Assembly: GCF_002366715.1 (NCBI RefSeq) | Contig: NZ_DFBS01000008.1 | Coordinates: 1-64,000 of the forward strand | Origin: Halomonas sp. UBA3074 | Lineage (GTDB): Bacteria > Pseudomonadota > Gammaproteobacteria > Pseudomonadales > Halomonadaceae | Direction: 5' to 3' | Length of the DNA stretch: 64,000 nucleotides | In this document: piece by piece, positions 8,922 through 18,728 of the stretch | Layout: each line of letters opens with the position of its first letter | How positions within the stretch are numbered: the stretch's first letter is position 1 | Made by a program: the position numbers and the translations under genes | The notes under the pieces: model-generated | Told to the model about the DNA's origin: nothing | The model's input: only the letters and a program-made list of their open reading frames with translations | Databases searched by the model: none

Positions 8922-9428
8922 TTACAACAGATGCATGATCGCACCGCGTAGGCCACGTTGATCAATCCATAGCTTGCCGAGCGTAATAGGCAGCTTAAAC
9001 CGGCGCTTGCCCGCTGCGCCTGGGTTGAAAAGCAGCGTTCCTTCTCGTTGTTCGTTGCGGGGTTTATGGGAATGACCATGCAGGATGGCCTCGCTATCGG
9101 GTGTGGGAGCGGCGTCTTCTAAACGGTGCACAAGGTGCAAACGGCGACCATTCACGACGATATCTTGATGCATCGGCAAGCGCTCCGCCCAGGCAGCCGT
9201 ATCAATATTGCCCCGCACGCAGTGAACGGGGGCCATTGCTTCAAGGCGTTGCAAAATCGCTACATCCTCTTCTTTGCTGCCCACGTCGCCCAAGTGCAGG
9301 ATTAACTCGCACTCTTGCAGTAAGTCCAGCGCTTCGTCACGCAATAAGCCATGGGTATCAGCCATTATCCCAACGGGAGAAGTAACGGTGTAGCGCGGTA
9401 ATGATGCGTCCATTAATACTTTACTCAC
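8922..9428 (-). CDS. YfcE/MJ0936-type metallophosphoesterase
   Basis: A 168-residue calcineurin-like phosphoesterase. Metal-binding motifs are in order: DTHG (D-x-H) near residues 24-27, HLGDVG, RGNID and, near residue 118, HGHSHKP. The length matches the small single-domain YfcE-like phosphodiesterases. Substrate is not evident. The reading frame opens with GTG at 9428; an ATG at 9413 is an equally good start because neither has a clear ribosome site. The gene ends beside a truncated membrane-protein remnant. Confidence 0.85.
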   Translation of the reverse strand: MSKVLMDASLPRYTVTSPVGIMADTHGLLRDEALDLLQECELILHLGDVGSKEEDVAILQRLEAMAPVHCVRGNIDTAAWAERLPMHQDIVVNGRRLHLVHRLEDAAPTPDSEAILHGHSHKPRNEQREGTLLFNPGAAGKRRFKLPITLGKLWIDQRGLRGAIMHLL

Positions 9429-9643
9429 TTTGCGACAGTAACTGCATGGTAGCTTTTGTTGATAGAAGGCTACGTAACATTACTCAAATAGGGGAGAGAT
9501 TTAAATAACTGAAAATATCGCCCCATAATTGTTTTAGAATTTCGTTATCTATCTAATAAGTTAGCCATTAGCCAGCTATACTCTGATAGTTATACCGATG
9601 TGACTATCCCTTGATGGAATAATAACGACGCCAGGAAGCTGAC

Positions 9644-10411
9644 ATGTCTAATACCCCTCAAAATGCACCCGGGCAAGAGTGGAGCGCCAGCGGCTATGCC
9701 CAGAATGCGAACTTTGTGCCTAAGTTAGGTAACGAAGTCGTCAAGCTGTTAGCACCCCAACCCAGCGAACGTATTTTGGATCTCGGCTGCGGTGATGGCG
9801 CATTAACTGAGCGCTTAGTGCAATTAGGCGCCAATGTGCTGGGCGTCGATGCGTCAGAGGAAATGGTGGAGGCAGCCCGCCAGCGCGGCATCACGGCCCG
9901 CGCTATCGATGGCCACCAATTGCCTTTCGATCATGAATTTGATGCTGTTTTTAGCAACGCGGCGCTGCACTGGATGCTTGACCCTCAGGCTGTCTTGGCG
10001 GGCGTGAAACGGGCGTTGAAACCAGGCGGCCGGTTTGTGGCCGAGTTTGGCGGCCATGGCAACGTAGCCGCCATTTGTACCGCCCTCATTGCTGCCCTGC
10101 AGTTCCGAGGCATTAGCGCTCGCGGCCGGCACCCCTGGTACTTCCCTACACCGCAAGAGTACGGCCGTATGCTGGAAACGGTAGGGTTCAAGGTAGAGAG
10201 TATCGAGCTCATTCCACGCCCTACGCCTTTGCCTACCGGCATGCTTGGATGGCTTGAAACTTTTGCCAGCCCGTTTTTACATGGGCTGGATGAAGATATA
10301 CGCGAAGCAGTGCTGGAAAATACCCTAAAGCTCTTAGGGCACAGCCTACGGGATGAGCAAGGTAACTGGACAGCCGATTATGTTCGCCTGCGTGTTTCAG
10401 CCCGCGCATAA
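9644..10411 (+). CDS. Class I SAM-dependent methyltransferase (trans-aconitate methyltransferase-like)
   Basis: A 255-residue Rossmann-fold methyltransferase. Motif I ILDLGCGDG (near 44-52) binds SAM, GVDASEEMV is the acidic loop, and FSNAALHWM plus LKPGGRFVAE follow in the order typical of the Tam/UbiE-like group. The HWM segment is especially common in trans-aconitate methyltransferase relatives, but the substrate is not established. It is a monocistronic unit ended by a strong bidirectional terminator shared with the convergent chemoreceptor gene. Confidence 0.85.
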   Translation: MSNTPQNAPGQEWSASGYAQNANFVPKLGNEVVKLLAPQPSERILDLGCGDGALTERLVQLGANVLGVDASEEMVEAARQRGITARAIDGHQLPFDHEFDAVFSNAALHWMLDPQAVLAGVKRALKPGGRFVAEFGGHGNVAAICTALIAALQFRGISARGRHPWYFPTPQEYGRMLETVGFKVESIELIPRPTPLPTGMLGWLETFASPFLHGLDEDIREAVLENTLKLLGHSLRDEQGNWTADYVRLRVSARA

Positions 10412-10430
10412 ACCTAGCAGCCGTTACGCA

Positions 10431-10470
10431 AAAAGCCGCCGATAGTAAAGGTTCACTATCGGCGGCTTTT
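10431..10470. terminator. Bidirectional rho-independent terminator
   Basis: A perfect 16-base-pair stem, 10431-10446 with 10455-10470, and an eight-base loop. It is GC-rich in the middle with A and T runs at the ends, so it works in both directions for the convergent methyltransferase and chemoreceptor genes. Confidence 0.92.
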
Positions 10471-10483
10471 ACTTAGTGATGGC

Positions 10484-12163
10484 TTAGAATTCGTCCCACT
10501 CGTCAACTGGCGCCTTTTGACCCTGCGCCGCGGGTTGGCGCGGTGCGGGTTCCTTGGGGGTGCTAACGTTCTGCGCTTGGGTGTCAGGTGCGTGCGTTAA
10601 CGCTGCACTGCCGGTGGCACTTTCATCAATACGGAAAGTCGCCATCAACTCGGCTAATTGACGGGCCTGCCCTTCCAGTGCGCTGGCTGAACTACTGGTT
10701 TGTTGAACGAGAGCAGCATTTTGCTGCGTCACCGAGTCCATTTCAGTAAGCGCGGCGTTGATCTGTTCGATACCGCTATTTTGCTCTCGCGTTGCGGTCG
10801 AAATTTCACCCATCAAGGTGGTGACTTGATGAATGGCGTCTACCGTCTGATGAATGGTCTGCCCGCTTCGCTCCGCCTGTTCGGCGCCACCGTTGATCTT
10901 TGTGGTGGTTTGTTCAATCAAACTACGTATCTCTTTGGCGGAATCGGCACTGCGGGTCGCTAATGAACGCACCTCGCTAGCCACGACGGCAAAGCCACGC
11001 CCTTGCTCCCCGGCGCGCGCTGCCTCGACCGAGGCATTAAGCGCCAGGATATTGGTTTGAAAGGCAATAGAGTCAATCACACCGATAATATCGTTGACTT
11101 GATTAGCACTGGCGGCAATCTCACGCATTAGCTGCACCGTACGCTCTACTTCTTCACCCCCTGACTCCGCGGATTTCGAGGCGGCAACGGAAAGTTGATC
11201 AGCCTCTTGAGCCGTTTCAGCGTTTTTACTTACGGTGGTGGCCATCTCTTCCATACTCGAAGCCGTTTGCTGAAGCGCTGACGCCTGCTGTTCGGTGCGC
11301 GAAGAGAGGTCCTGGCTTCCTGCCGAGATATCACCAGCACCAGTGAACACATGTTCGCTACTGCCTCGCAAGGCAATCACCAGCTGTTTGAGCTTCTCTT
11401 GCATCGCCGCCAAGCCACTGAACAGTTGGCCTATTTCATTCCGGCCACGATCTTCAATGTGGCCGGTTAAATCACCGTCAGCAATCCGGGCAAAATGGTC
11501 ACTGGCATCACGAAGCGGCCTTACCACATTTCGCATCATGGCCCAACGGATCGCCACGGCGGCCAGCAATGAAATACCCAGTAGGGTAAGGGCAATAACG
11601 CCAATAACAGACGCTAATTGATTGACTTGTTGGAGCATGCTAGCGCCACGCTGTTCGCTATAAGCGATAAATCCGCTCATCGCTACATCGAGCTCAGCAC
11701 TCAAAGCCCCCAATTCTTCTTGGCGACGCTGTATTTGAAAGGGAGCGGCTTCGAGTAAGGGGGATATGCCTTGGGTCATAAAGGCATCGTAAGCGCTGAT
11801 AATGGCATCACGGTGAGGTGCCAGCGTGCCCTCCGGATCGACAGGCACCGCCCGAAACTCATTAAAGCGCTCCTCTGCCGCCGCTACGGCCTCGGCCGCC
11901 ATGGCCAGGCTCTCCTGCCCTTTTTCTGGATTCCCTTGGGTACTAAAGCTTGCCGAGCGATCCAGAAAGGTTTGCGCTCTCAATGCGTGTACTTGTGTCC
12001 GGTTGGCTAAATTGGTGAGTCTGACGTTGGTCGCTGTTAGCTCTTCCAGTGCTTGAGCGCTGTTTTGATTTGCATAAAACCCTAGCCCGCTAATCAACCC
12101 AATCATCAGCACCAGCAATGCTAACGCGGCCGTCAGGCTCCACTTAATTGAAAGGTGCTTCAT
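10484..12163 (-). CDS. Methyl-accepting chemotaxis protein with C-terminal EWDEF tether
   Basis: A 559-residue chemoreceptor. TM1 lies near residues 10-30, a four-helix periplasmic ligand domain of about 150 residues follows, then TM2 near 185-210, HAMP, and a long signalling coiled coil. The hairpin tip ([20 protein letters not shown]) is the CheA/CheW contact site. Glutamine- and glutamate-rich methylation helices flank it. The protein ends in EWDEF after a flexible Pro/Ala-rich linker, a pentapeptide of the xWxxF type that docks CheR/CheB in Tar and Tsr. It is a high-abundance-type receptor by this criterion (inference). Ligand unknown. Confidence 0.93.
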   Translation of the reverse strand: MKHLSIKWSLTAALALLVLMIGLISGLGFYANQNSAQALEELTATNVRLTNLANRTQVHALRAQTFLDRSASFSTQGNPEKGQESLAMAAEAVAAAEERFNEFRAVPVDPEGTLAPHRDAIISAYDAFMTQGISPLLEAAPFQIQRRQEELGALSAELDVAMSGFIAYSEQRGASMLQQVNQLASVIGVIALTLLGISLLAAVAIRWAMMRNVVRPLRDASDHFARIADGDLTGHIEDRGRNEIGQLFSGLAAMQEKLKQLVIALRGSSEHVFTGAGDISAGSQDLSSRTEQQASALQQTASSMEEMATTVSKNAETAQEADQLSVAASKSAESGGEEVERTVQLMREIAASANQVNDIIGVIDSIAFQTNILALNASVEAARAGEQGRGFAVVASEVRSLATRSADSAKEIRSLIEQTTTKINGGAEQAERSGQTIHQTVDAIHQVTTLMGEISTATREQNSGIEQINAALTEMDSVTQQNAALVQQTSSSASALEGQARQLAELMATFRIDESATGSAALTHAPDTQAQNVSTPKEPAPRQPAAQGQKAPVDEWDEF

Positions 12164-12294
12164 CCCGTTGATCCCTTTTTCATTTATAAGTCATGGTATT
12201 AGGTATCGGCCAGGCGTTAGCCAACTAAAACGATTGGGAGTAACTTTAGACCTTTGTATAACACATTGCGTGAAACAGCAGCGGCGGCACTCTT

Positions 12295-12320
12295 TACGAA
12301 ACCAGGTTACGAAACCAGGG
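12295..12320. repeat. 13-bp tandem duplication spanning a stop codon
   Basis: Two almost identical 13-base units (12295-12307 and 12308-12320). On the - strand the unit contains the last codons and the TAA stop of the bactofilin gene, so the gene end is duplicated head to tail. Confidence 0.8.
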
Positions 12321-12900
12321 CCACCTTTGGTCGATGACTCTTGGCTTGATGGGCGACGTCCACCTGTAGCCACGCGCCTGGCATACAGGCTAACCGAGGC
12401 GCTTCGATCACCCCCTGAATGCGCGCCCGTGTTCGTACGATAGCGTTGTTATTCGCTTTAAGCGTGCCTACCAGGTGGCCATCGATATCGACACAATGCC
12501 CTTCCATGTAGGTGGAGACGCGGCCGGTCGCCGTCACTAAAACAGTGTGGTTAGGCGCAATGACCGTTCCCGTTAGGCGCCCTTTAATGGACACCGGCTC
12601 ATCTGCAATGACTTTGCCTGAAATATGCGTAGCCGCCCCGATACTCGTCCCGCCAACGCTACGCTCAACCACTGGGCGCGCTCCAATGGTCGTCACCGCT
12701 TTGAGGGGTGTATTGCCTTCAAGTAGCTCGCCAGGCATGGGCGAAGCATTGACGATGGATAACGCGGGCGAGTGGCCAGACGCACCCAGCGTACTGTTTG
12801 CACTTGATGTGCTCTTTTGACGTTTACAGCGCTTGCCGTCCCATACAATCAGCATCATTGCGCCAACACCAAAAATAATAAACCATGCTTGAATGCCCAT
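12307..12900 (-). CDS. Bactofilin-family protein with ZipA-like N-terminal membrane anchor
   Basis: A 197-residue protein. Residues 5-20 form a single transmembrane helix followed by a basic stretch (WDGKRCKRQ), a layout strongly reminiscent of the N-terminus of the division protein ZipA. After a low-complexity linker, residues of about 85-185 form a bactofilin-type beta-helix (repeating G-x-V/I-x-A/G pattern: HISGKVIADEPVSIKGRLTG and following). Bactofilins polymerise without nucleotide and localise cell-wall or polar machinery. A second, anchorless bactofilin is encoded divergently at 13107, so the two may co-polymerise (inference). The gene end lies in a 13-bp tandem duplication. Confidence 0.8.
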   Translation of the reverse strand: MGIQAWFIIFGVGAMMLIVWDGKRCKRQKSTSSANSTLGASGHSPALSIVNASPMPGELLEGNTPLKAVTTIGARPVVERSVGGTSIGAATHISGKVIADEPVSIKGRLTGTVIAPNHTVLVTATGRVSTYMEGHCVDIDGHLVGTLKANNNAIVRTRARIQGVIEAPRLACMPGAWLQVDVAHQAKSHRPKVALVS

Positions 12901-13106
12901 ACTGCTGCCCTGTCGCGTCAGATGTGGTTACCCCAGTTAACGTTATACGCCCTCTCATTAAGCGGCGGCAGCCCGAATAAGCCCCCTCACTCGGCTTAAC
13001 TCCAAGCTTTGTTGATTGAATAATCAGCTTAAAGTGCTTGATCAGGACTTTTCTAGCTAATAACACGCTGCCAAAAGACGCCTTGGCGTCGTCCACAGGA
13101 GCCCCT

Positions 13107-13691
13107 ATGTTTACGAAAGCGAAGAATGCCTCCCCTGAAAACAAAGCCGCCACGCTCATAGCGCCTGAAGATTCCTCCTCATCGGCTCAGAGCTCGACCG
13201 CCCACCATGCGCGTTCAAGCCTGTCTGTCATTGGTAGCAATACCCAAGTGGAAGGGGACATTAATAGCGATGAAGACATAACGGTGGAGGGGCGTGTCAG
13301 TGGCACTATTACCTGCAAGCAGCATACGGTGACACTGGGCACCAAGGGCTATATCAAGGGCGATGTGTTTGCTCAAACGCTGCACGTGTCAGGAGAAGTC
13401 ACCGGCAATCTCGTGGTACTACACCGCGCGACGATCCACAAAGGCGCCCATGTCTCGGGCACCATTGTCGCCCCTTGCCTAGTACTGGAAGATGGCAGCG
13501 TTTTCCACGGCAGCATCGATATGAACCCGGACAACGAGATACTCAAAAGTGCCTTTAACGATGCAGCAGGCAGCTCTATCACCCCATCAAGGCTGAGCAG
13601 TGCTTCAGGCGCCTCTACGCAAAAAACAACCAAAGCGCAGGGAACTACGACCGCCAATCACGCGGCTAAGCAGAATGAAACCGAAGCATAA
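13107..13691 (+). CDS. Bactofilin (polymer-forming cytoskeletal protein)
   Basis: About 194 residues from the ATG at 13107, chosen because ACAGGAG lies just upstream; the frame stays open further back to a TTG at 13038. After a disordered Ser/Ala-rich N-terminus, the core (about residues 40-145 of this start) has the bactofilin signature: SVIGSNTQVEGDINSDEDI, then VEGRVSGTI, IKGDVFA and VTGNLVV repeats. The C-terminus is a Ser/Thr/Ala-rich tail. No membrane segment is visible, so this is the soluble partner of the anchored bactofilin encoded divergently. Bactofilins shape local peptidoglycan synthesis or position polar proteins. Confidence 0.9.
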   Translation: MFTKAKNASPENKAATLIAPEDSSSSAQSSTAHHARSSLSVIGSNTQVEGDINSDEDITVEGRVSGTITCKQHTVTLGTKGYIKGDVFAQTLHVSGEVTGNLVVLHRATIHKGAHVSGTIVAPCLVLEDGSVFHGSIDMNPDNEILKSAFNDAAGSSITPSRLSSASGASTQKTTKAQGTTTANHAAKQNETEA

Positions 13692-13718
13692 GCGGGTACT
13701 GAAAACGGTGTCACCTGC

Positions 13719-14474
13719 TCAACGGCGATGAGCACAAACCCCACAGGCAGGGTCGCGGGGGACTTGAAAATGTCGCCATTGGCCGCTTAACCCATCAAAA
13801 GTAGATAGCCCTTGGTGGGGTGTGCCTGCACCACTAAGCAGTTTGAAGGCCTCAACCGCTTGGAAGCAGCCGATCAAGCCGACTAAGGGCGCCATTACGC
13901 CACTCTCTGAGCAGCTCAGCGCTTCATCGCCATGTTCGTCAGGCGGGTAGAGACAGGCATAGCAAGGGCAAGCCGCGTCGCGTGGATCAAACACCGCCAA
14001 TTGACCTGAAAAACGAATGGCCGCTCCAGAAATAAGGGGCACCCCGGCTTTTTGCGACGCCTCATTGACCGCATAGCGGCTTGAGAAACGGTCGGTGCAA
14101 TCCAGCACTACCTGGGCAGACGCCACCAACTGCCTCAACGCGTCCCCTTCTAAATATTGGTCTAACGCCACGACCTCGCAGTGTGGGTTTAGCGCTTGCA
14201 TACTGGCCTGGGCGGAGTGGGCTTTGTTCGAACCGATGCTTGCCTGCTGATGCGCTATTTGGCGCTGAAGATTAGAAAGCTCGACGTGATCGGCGTCGGC
14301 GATGGTGATCCGCCCTACCCCAGCGGCGGCTAAATAGAGCGCCACAGGCGAACCCAAGCCGCCCGCGCCAATAATGACGGCATGAGCAGATAGCAGGCGC
14401 TGTTGGCCGTCGATATCGACCTCGGGCAGCATGATTTGGCGGCTATAGCGCAGCAGCGCCTGATCATCCATCAT
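13719..14474 (-). CDS. moeB: Molybdopterin-synthase adenylyltransferase MoeB (ThiF/HesA family)
   Basis: About 252 residues. MoeB adenylates the C-terminal glycine of MoaD for molybdopterin synthesis; ThiF-type activity on ThiS is the alternative. The N-terminus RYSRQIMLPE, the nucleotide loop VIIGAGGLGSPVA, the DADHVELSNLQRQ segment and the zinc pairs CPCYAC and CGVC are all present. An SCSESGVMAPLVG loop carries the conserved cysteine. I chose the ATG at 14474 over the in-frame TTG at 14492 because GAGG lies upstream and because E1-like proteins start right before this RYSRQ segment. It overlaps or abuts the end of lrp, so the two are likely co-transcribed. Confidence 0.9.
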   Translation of the reverse strand: MMDDQALLRYSRQIMLPEVDIDGQQRLLSAHAVIIGAGGLGSPVALYLAAAGVGRITIADADHVELSNLQRQIAHQQASIGSNKAHSAQASMQALNPHCEVVALDQYLEGDALRQLVASAQVVLDCTDRFSSRYAVNEASQKAGVPLISGAAIRFSGQLAVFDPRDAACPCYACLYPPDEHGDEALSCSESGVMAPLVGLIGCFQAVEAFKLLSGAGTPHQGLSTFDGLSGQWRHFQVPRDPACGVCAHRR

Positions 14475-14478
14475 CGGC

Positions 14479-15054
14479 TTATTTATCCTCAAATTCCTCG
14501 AAAGCAGGGATATGCAAATTAAAGCTCTCTTTTACCTCTTCCATTACCACGTAGCTCTTGGACTCTTTCACGCCCGGTAGCGTTAACACCACATCACCCA
14601 ATAACTGGCGGTAGGCCGCCATTTCGGGAATGCGGCACTTCAATATATAGTCGAACTGCCCTGAGACAAGATGGCACTCTTGAATTTGCGGAAGCTTTTC
14701 CACGGCGCGACGAAACTCGTCGAACACCGCGGGTGATTGCGTTTCTAGGCTTATCTCAACAAACACTAATAAATTAGCCTTCAACGCGCGAGGATCAAGA
14801 ATGGCTTGATAACCACGAATAATGCCCGCCTTTTCTAAGCGCTTAACGCGTTCGAGGCAAGGGGTTGTGGATAACCCAACTTCAGAGGCGAGATCCACAT
14901 AAGAAATACGCGCGTTTTCCTGCAAGCAGTGCAGGATTTTAAGATCGATACGGTCCAGCGTTCTATTTTTAGGTTTCATGCCAGAGTCCTTAATACCAGA
15001 GTCCTTGATGCCAGAGTCCTTAATACTGAAGCCCTTAATATCGACGTCCTTCAT
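14479..15054 (-). CDS. lrp: Lrp/AsnC-family global regulator (Lrp ortholog) with repeat-encoded N-terminal extension
   Basis: A 191-residue transcription factor. The HTH (LDRIDLKILHCLQENARIS... then LSTTPCLERVKRLEKAG) and RAM ligand domain match E. coli Lrp closely, including ECHLVSGQFDYILK and YVVMEEVKES near the C-terminus. Family role: leucine-responsive control of amino-acid metabolism genes. The first 25 residues are odd. They consist of near-identical five-residue repeats (IKDSG three times, with degenerate copies before), encoded by 15-bp tandem units, and lie upstream of the conserved start. Met26 (14979) matches the usual Lrp start, so the extension may be optional. moeB follows directly. 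Confidence 0.93.
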   Translation of the reverse strand: MKDVDIKGFSIKDSGIKDSGIKDSGMKPKNRTLDRIDLKILHCLQENARISYVDLASEVGLSTTPCLERVKRLEKAGIIRGYQAILDPRALKANLLVFVEISLETQSPAVFDEFRRAVEKLPQIQECHLVSGQFDYILKCRIPEMAAYRQLLGDVVLTLPGVKESKSYVVMEEVKESFNLHIPAFEEFEDK

Positions 15055-15055
15055 G
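14981..15055. repeat. Five 15-bp tandem units at the lrp 5' end
   Basis: Units start at 14981, 14996, 15011, 15026 and 15041. The first three are nearly identical and the last two degenerate. Because the unit is 15 bp, gain or loss of copies keeps the lrp frame, and each unit adds five residues. Confidence 0.9.
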
Positions 15056-15216
15056 CGAGCCCCTCGCTAAGGGTTGTACAAAATGGGGCGGAGTGAGCAG
15101 ACCATTTATATACACATTCTAATCAACCCGTTAGTGATTAAATTAATCCCTTGAATCAGCAGTTGAGGAGTAGCGGCAGTCATTGAAGGGCGCACTGTTA
15201 TTTGAACGTAATGCGC

Positions 15217-16077
15217 TTAAGTGGCTGTTATTAGACGCCCTAGAGTAACCCGTTCATGCCCTCCCAGGTCACGCACACTTTCAACGTTTTGATAGCCAGC
15301 GCTGGTGAGTGCAAGGCGCACCTTGTCGGCTTGGGTATACCCGTGCTCCAGCAGTAGCCAGCCAGATGACGCCAAATAATGCCGAGCGGTAGCTACCAGA
15401 TGCCATAAATCAGCCATGCCACCAGCCTCGGCAACCAGCGCTGAGCGGGGCTCAAAGCGCACATCGCCTTCAGCGAGATGGGGGTCATCGGCAGCGATAT
15501 AGGGGGGATTACTGACAATAATATTGAAAAGCGTTTCGGCATCACCGTCGTTTGGCAGCGCGCTAAACCAATCACTGTGCAAAAAACGGGCATTGGCAAT
15601 GCCCAACGTGTGGGCATTACGGGTTGCCAGCTCCACCGCCTCTTGACGCACATCAACACCCACGGTTTGCCATCCCGGCTGTTCGCTAGCGAACGCCAAC
15701 GCAATGGCGCCAGTACCGGTCCCTAGGTCAAGCAGGCGGCCTGAGGAAAGCAGTACTCGACTCAGCGCAACCTCGACCAGGGTTTCAGTATCGGGCCGAG
15801 GTATGAGCGTATTGGGCGAGGTCGCTAGGCGTAACCCCCAAAATTCGCGTTCGCCCGTTAGGTACGCCACCGGCGTGCCCTCTGCACGAGCGTCGACGAG
15901 TGCATCAAAGCGGGCCTGCTCCTGGGCGGAGCACATTTTGTCGCCCCAGGTATAAAGCCAGGTGCGATCCCGCTCGAGCACATGGCACATCAAGACTTCA
16001 GCATCGACTCGCGGCGAAGCAGACCCCGCCGCCTGAAGCCGCTGTGCAGCCTGTTTCAGCAGCATATCAAGCGACAT
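15217..16077 (-). CDS. prmC: Release factor glutamine methyltransferase PrmC (HemK)
   Basis: A 286-residue SAM-dependent enzyme that methylates the glutamine of the GGQ motif in peptide release factors. The N-terminal helical release-factor-binding domain is followed by SAM motif I LLDLGTGTGAIALA (near 115-128) and the catalytic NPPY at 190-193. The ATG overlaps the prfA stop by one base (TAATG), so translation is coupled to its own substrate gene. Length is close to the E. coli enzyme. Confidence 0.96.
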   Translation of the reverse strand: MSLDMLLKQAAQRLQAAGSASPRVDAEVLMCHVLERDRTWLYTWGDKMCSAQEQARFDALVDARAEGTPVAYLTGEREFWGLRLATSPNTLIPRPDTETLVEVALSRVLLSSGRLLDLGTGTGAIALAFASEQPGWQTVGVDVRQEAVELATRNAHTLGIANARFLHSDWFSALPNDGDAETLFNIIVSNPPYIAADDPHLAEGDVRFEPRSALVAEAGGMADLWHLVATARHYLASSGWLLLEHGYTQADKVRLALTSAGYQNVESVRDLGGHERVTLGRLITAT

Positions 16078-17165
16078 TAGACATCCTGAAGCGCTGAAAG
16101 CTGTTCCGCTTGATACTCATGAATCAGTGGGTTGATCACATCATCCAACTGTTCGCCGCTGACCACCTCACTCAGTTTATAAAGGGTCAAATTGATGCGG
16201 TGGTCGGTGATCCGGCCTTGGGGGAAATTATAGGTGCGAATGCGTTCGCTGCGGTCCCCCGAGCCCACCAACGAGCGGCGGGCGTCCGCCTGCTCCTGGC
16301 GCTGAGAATCGACCGCATTGCGTTTGAGTTTGGCTGCCAGCAACGACATCGCTTTGGCACGGTTTTTGTGCTGGCTGCGCTCTTCCTGGCACTCCACCAC
16401 GACACCGGTCGGCAAGTGGGTAATGCGGATGGCCGAATCCGTGGTGTTAACGTGCTGGCCGCCGGCGCCACTGGAACGATAGGTATCCACGCGCAGATCG
16501 GCCGGATTGATGTCGATATCACCGACGTCGTCTACTTCAGGCATAACGGCAACGGTACAGGCGGAGGTGTGAATGCGGCCCTGAGACTCCGTAGCAGGCA
16601 CGCGCTGCACACGATGCGCGCCCGATTCGAATTTTAGCTGGGCGTAAACACCATCGCCTTTTACCCTGGAAATAATTTCTTTGTAACCGCCCTGTTCGCC
16701 ATGGTTAGCGCTAACGACTTCCACTCGCCAACCGCGTTTTTCCGCATAGCGTGAATACATGCGAAACAGGTCACCCGCAAAAATAGCCGCCTCGTCGCCG
16801 CCGGTACCCGCGCGGACTTCTAAAAACACCCCACGCCCATCATCTGGGTCTTTCGGCACCAACAAACGCTTGAGTTCGGTATCCAGCTCGGCTAACCGCT
16901 CACGCCCCTCGCTCAGCTCCATTTCGGCCAGCTCGCGCATGTCTGCGTCGCTGTCGCGGCTAAGCAGCTCGGCTTCGTCCATATTGGTTTCGATGTCACG
17001 ATAGCGCTGCCAGGCGGCCACCAGCTCCTCAAGCTCAGCATATTCTCGTGAGTAATCGCGAAAACGTTGTTGGTTGTTGATCACTTCAGGATCCGACAGC
17101 AGCATCGCCAGCTCTTCAAAGCGTTCTGTAAAGCTTTCTAAGCGTTGGCGCAAAGTCTCTTTCAT
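16077..17165 (-). CDS. prfA: Peptide chain release factor 1
   Basis: 362 residues, as expected for RF1, which recognises UAA and UAG stop codons in the ribosomal A site. The codon-recognition tripeptide PAT (190-192) distinguishes it from RF2. The catalytic GGQ lies at 235-237 within [15 protein letters not shown]. It overlaps hemA by four bases (ATGA) upstream and prmC by one base downstream, so hemA-prfA-prmC form a tightly coupled operon as in other gammaproteobacteria. Confidence 0.98.
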   Translation of the reverse strand: MKETLRQRLESFTERFEELAMLLSDPEVINNQQRFRDYSREYAELEELVAAWQRYRDIETNMDEAELLSRDSDADMRELAEMELSEGRERLAELDTELKRLLVPKDPDDGRGVFLEVRAGTGGDEAAIFAGDLFRMYSRYAEKRGWRVEVVSANHGEQGGYKEIISRVKGDGVYAQLKFESGAHRVQRVPATESQGRIHTSACTVAVMPEVDDVGDIDINPADLRVDTYRSSGAGGQHVNTTDSAIRITHLPTGVVVECQEERSQHKNRAKAMSLLAAKLKRNAVDSQRQEQADARRSLVGSGDRSERIRTYNFPQGRITDHRINLTLYKLSEVVSGEQLDDVINPLIHEYQAEQLSALQDV

Positions 17166-18475
17166 GCGGGCGTATCATCCTTCTGGCGGTTAGCCGGGGG
17201 CGCAGGCGTGGTTTCAAAGGCTGGTTTAGCGGGCAACAGCAGCCGCGGCGCGGCATTCAGCAGCTCATGATGCTCTTCGGACGCCGCATCGCGTATCGCC
17301 TGGGTAGGCTGGTGCAGCAAGCGGTTGGTCAACTGATGCGCCAGACGCTCGATGACTTTAGCAGGGTCTTCACCGCGCGCCAGCCGCTCAAGGGCTTGGT
17401 CTTTAGAAAGATCACGCAGCGCTTCACCGTGCTGGCGATAGTCGCGTATCAATTCGCCCCCATTGCGAATACGGCGCTCATGCTGCCAACTGCCCACCCC
17501 GTGCTCTATCAACGACTCCGCTTGATCAGCGGCGACTTGACGATGGCGGCGGTTCTCTTGAATCACCTCTTCCAAATCGTCAACGGTGTAGAGAAACACA
17601 TCGGCTAACTCGCCAACTTCGGGCTCGATGTCCCGAGGCACGGCGATATCGACCATAAACACCGGCCGGTGGCGGCGTTTTTTTAGCGCCCGCTCCACCA
17701 TGCCTTTGCCGAGTATAGGCAGCGGTGCCGCCGTCGAAGAGATCACGATGTCGGCGTGCTCGAGGGCCTCGGGGATTTCTTGCAAGGTGATGGCCGTTCC
17801 CCCTAACGGCCCGGCCACGAGCTCGGCGCGTTCGCGCGTCCGGTTGGCCACCGTTAGCTGGCGCACACCGGCTTCATTCAAATGCCGGGCAACCAGTTCA
17901 ATGGTTTCGCCAGCACCAATGAGCAGTGCACGTGAACGGCTGAAATCATCAAAAATGCGGCTGGCCATGCTGACCGCGGCGTACGCCACCGAGACGGGGT
18001 TCTTGCCGATACCGGTTTCGGTACGCACCTGCTTGGCCACCGCAAAGGTGTGTTGAAAGAGGCGCTCAAGTTCGCCGCCCAGCCCTTTCGACTCACGCGC
18101 CTGTTGGTAGGCATCTTTCAACTGGCCCAGAATCTGCGGTTCGCCCAGCACCATGGAATCTAGGCCAACCGCTACACGCATCAAGTGACGCGCCGCATCG
18201 TTGTCTAAATAGTGATAGGCACAGCGGGTCAGCTCATCGACGCGCAAATTATGAAAGCGTCCGAGCCAATTGAGTACCGCCTGCTCACCAGCCGCATCCG
18301 TAACACAATAAAGCTCCGTGCGGTTGCAGGTAGATAGCACCGCCGCTTCATGTATTTGTGGCAGGCTGCGCAGCTCAGCCAACGCGGTATCAAGCTGCGC
18401 TGGCGAAAAAGCCACCTGCTCACGCACGGCCACGCTGGCGGTACGATGATTTATTCCCAGGGCAAGAAGCGTCAT
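17162..18475 (-). CDS. hemA: Glutamyl-tRNA reductase
   Basis: 437 residues. It catalyses NADPH-dependent reduction of glutamyl-tRNA to glutamate-1-semialdehyde, the first committed step of tetrapyrrole synthesis. The catalytic Cys50 lies in [10 protein letters not shown], the same position as in E. coli. The [11 protein letters not shown] substrate segment and the [18 protein letters not shown] loop are intact, followed by the C-terminal dimerisation helix and a Pro-rich tail somewhat longer than in E. coli. First gene of the hemA-prfA-prmC operon, divergent from the TPR lipoprotein gene. Confidence 0.98.
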   Translation of the reverse strand: MTLLALGINHRTASVAVREQVAFSPAQLDTALAELRSLPQIHEAAVLSTCNRTELYCVTDAAGEQAVLNWLGRFHNLRVDELTRCAYHYLDNDAARHLMRVAVGLDSMVLGEPQILGQLKDAYQQARESKGLGGELERLFQHTFAVAKQVRTETGIGKNPVSVAYAAVSMASRIFDDFSRSRALLIGAGETIELVARHLNEAGVRQLTVANRTRERAELVAGPLGGTAITLQEIPEALEHADIVISSTAAPLPILGKGMVERALKKRRHRPVFMVDIAVPRDIEPEVGELADVFLYTVDDLEEVIQENRRHRQVAADQAESLIEHGVGSWQHERRIRNGGELIRDYRQHGEALRDLSKDQALERLARGEDPAKVIERLAHQLTNRLLHQPTQAIRDAASEEHHELLNAAPRLLLPAKPAFETTPAPPANRQKDDTPA

Positions 18476-18728
18476 GCGTTATGCGTCTTCGCTAGTGTGT
18501 CGGACTTTCGCCGACCGCCGGTCTTAAGCGGCCGCACCGTCAATTAGGGCTTGCTAAAACAAGTCTTTGGCGTGGTTCAGGCACTGCCTAACAACAGGCA
18601 TAAAGGTGGCTGACCACTTTTTCAAGGAGGAACATTCTATCACAGCAGGCTATCATCTGGCCCACACCACTTTGCCGCAGGCAGGCAAGCCGCTATGCTG
18701 AGCATTCGGCCACTTAATCGAGAGACGC

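Noticed and set aside
16110..16637. Open frame opposite prfA
   Set aside because: Antisense shadow of release factor 1.
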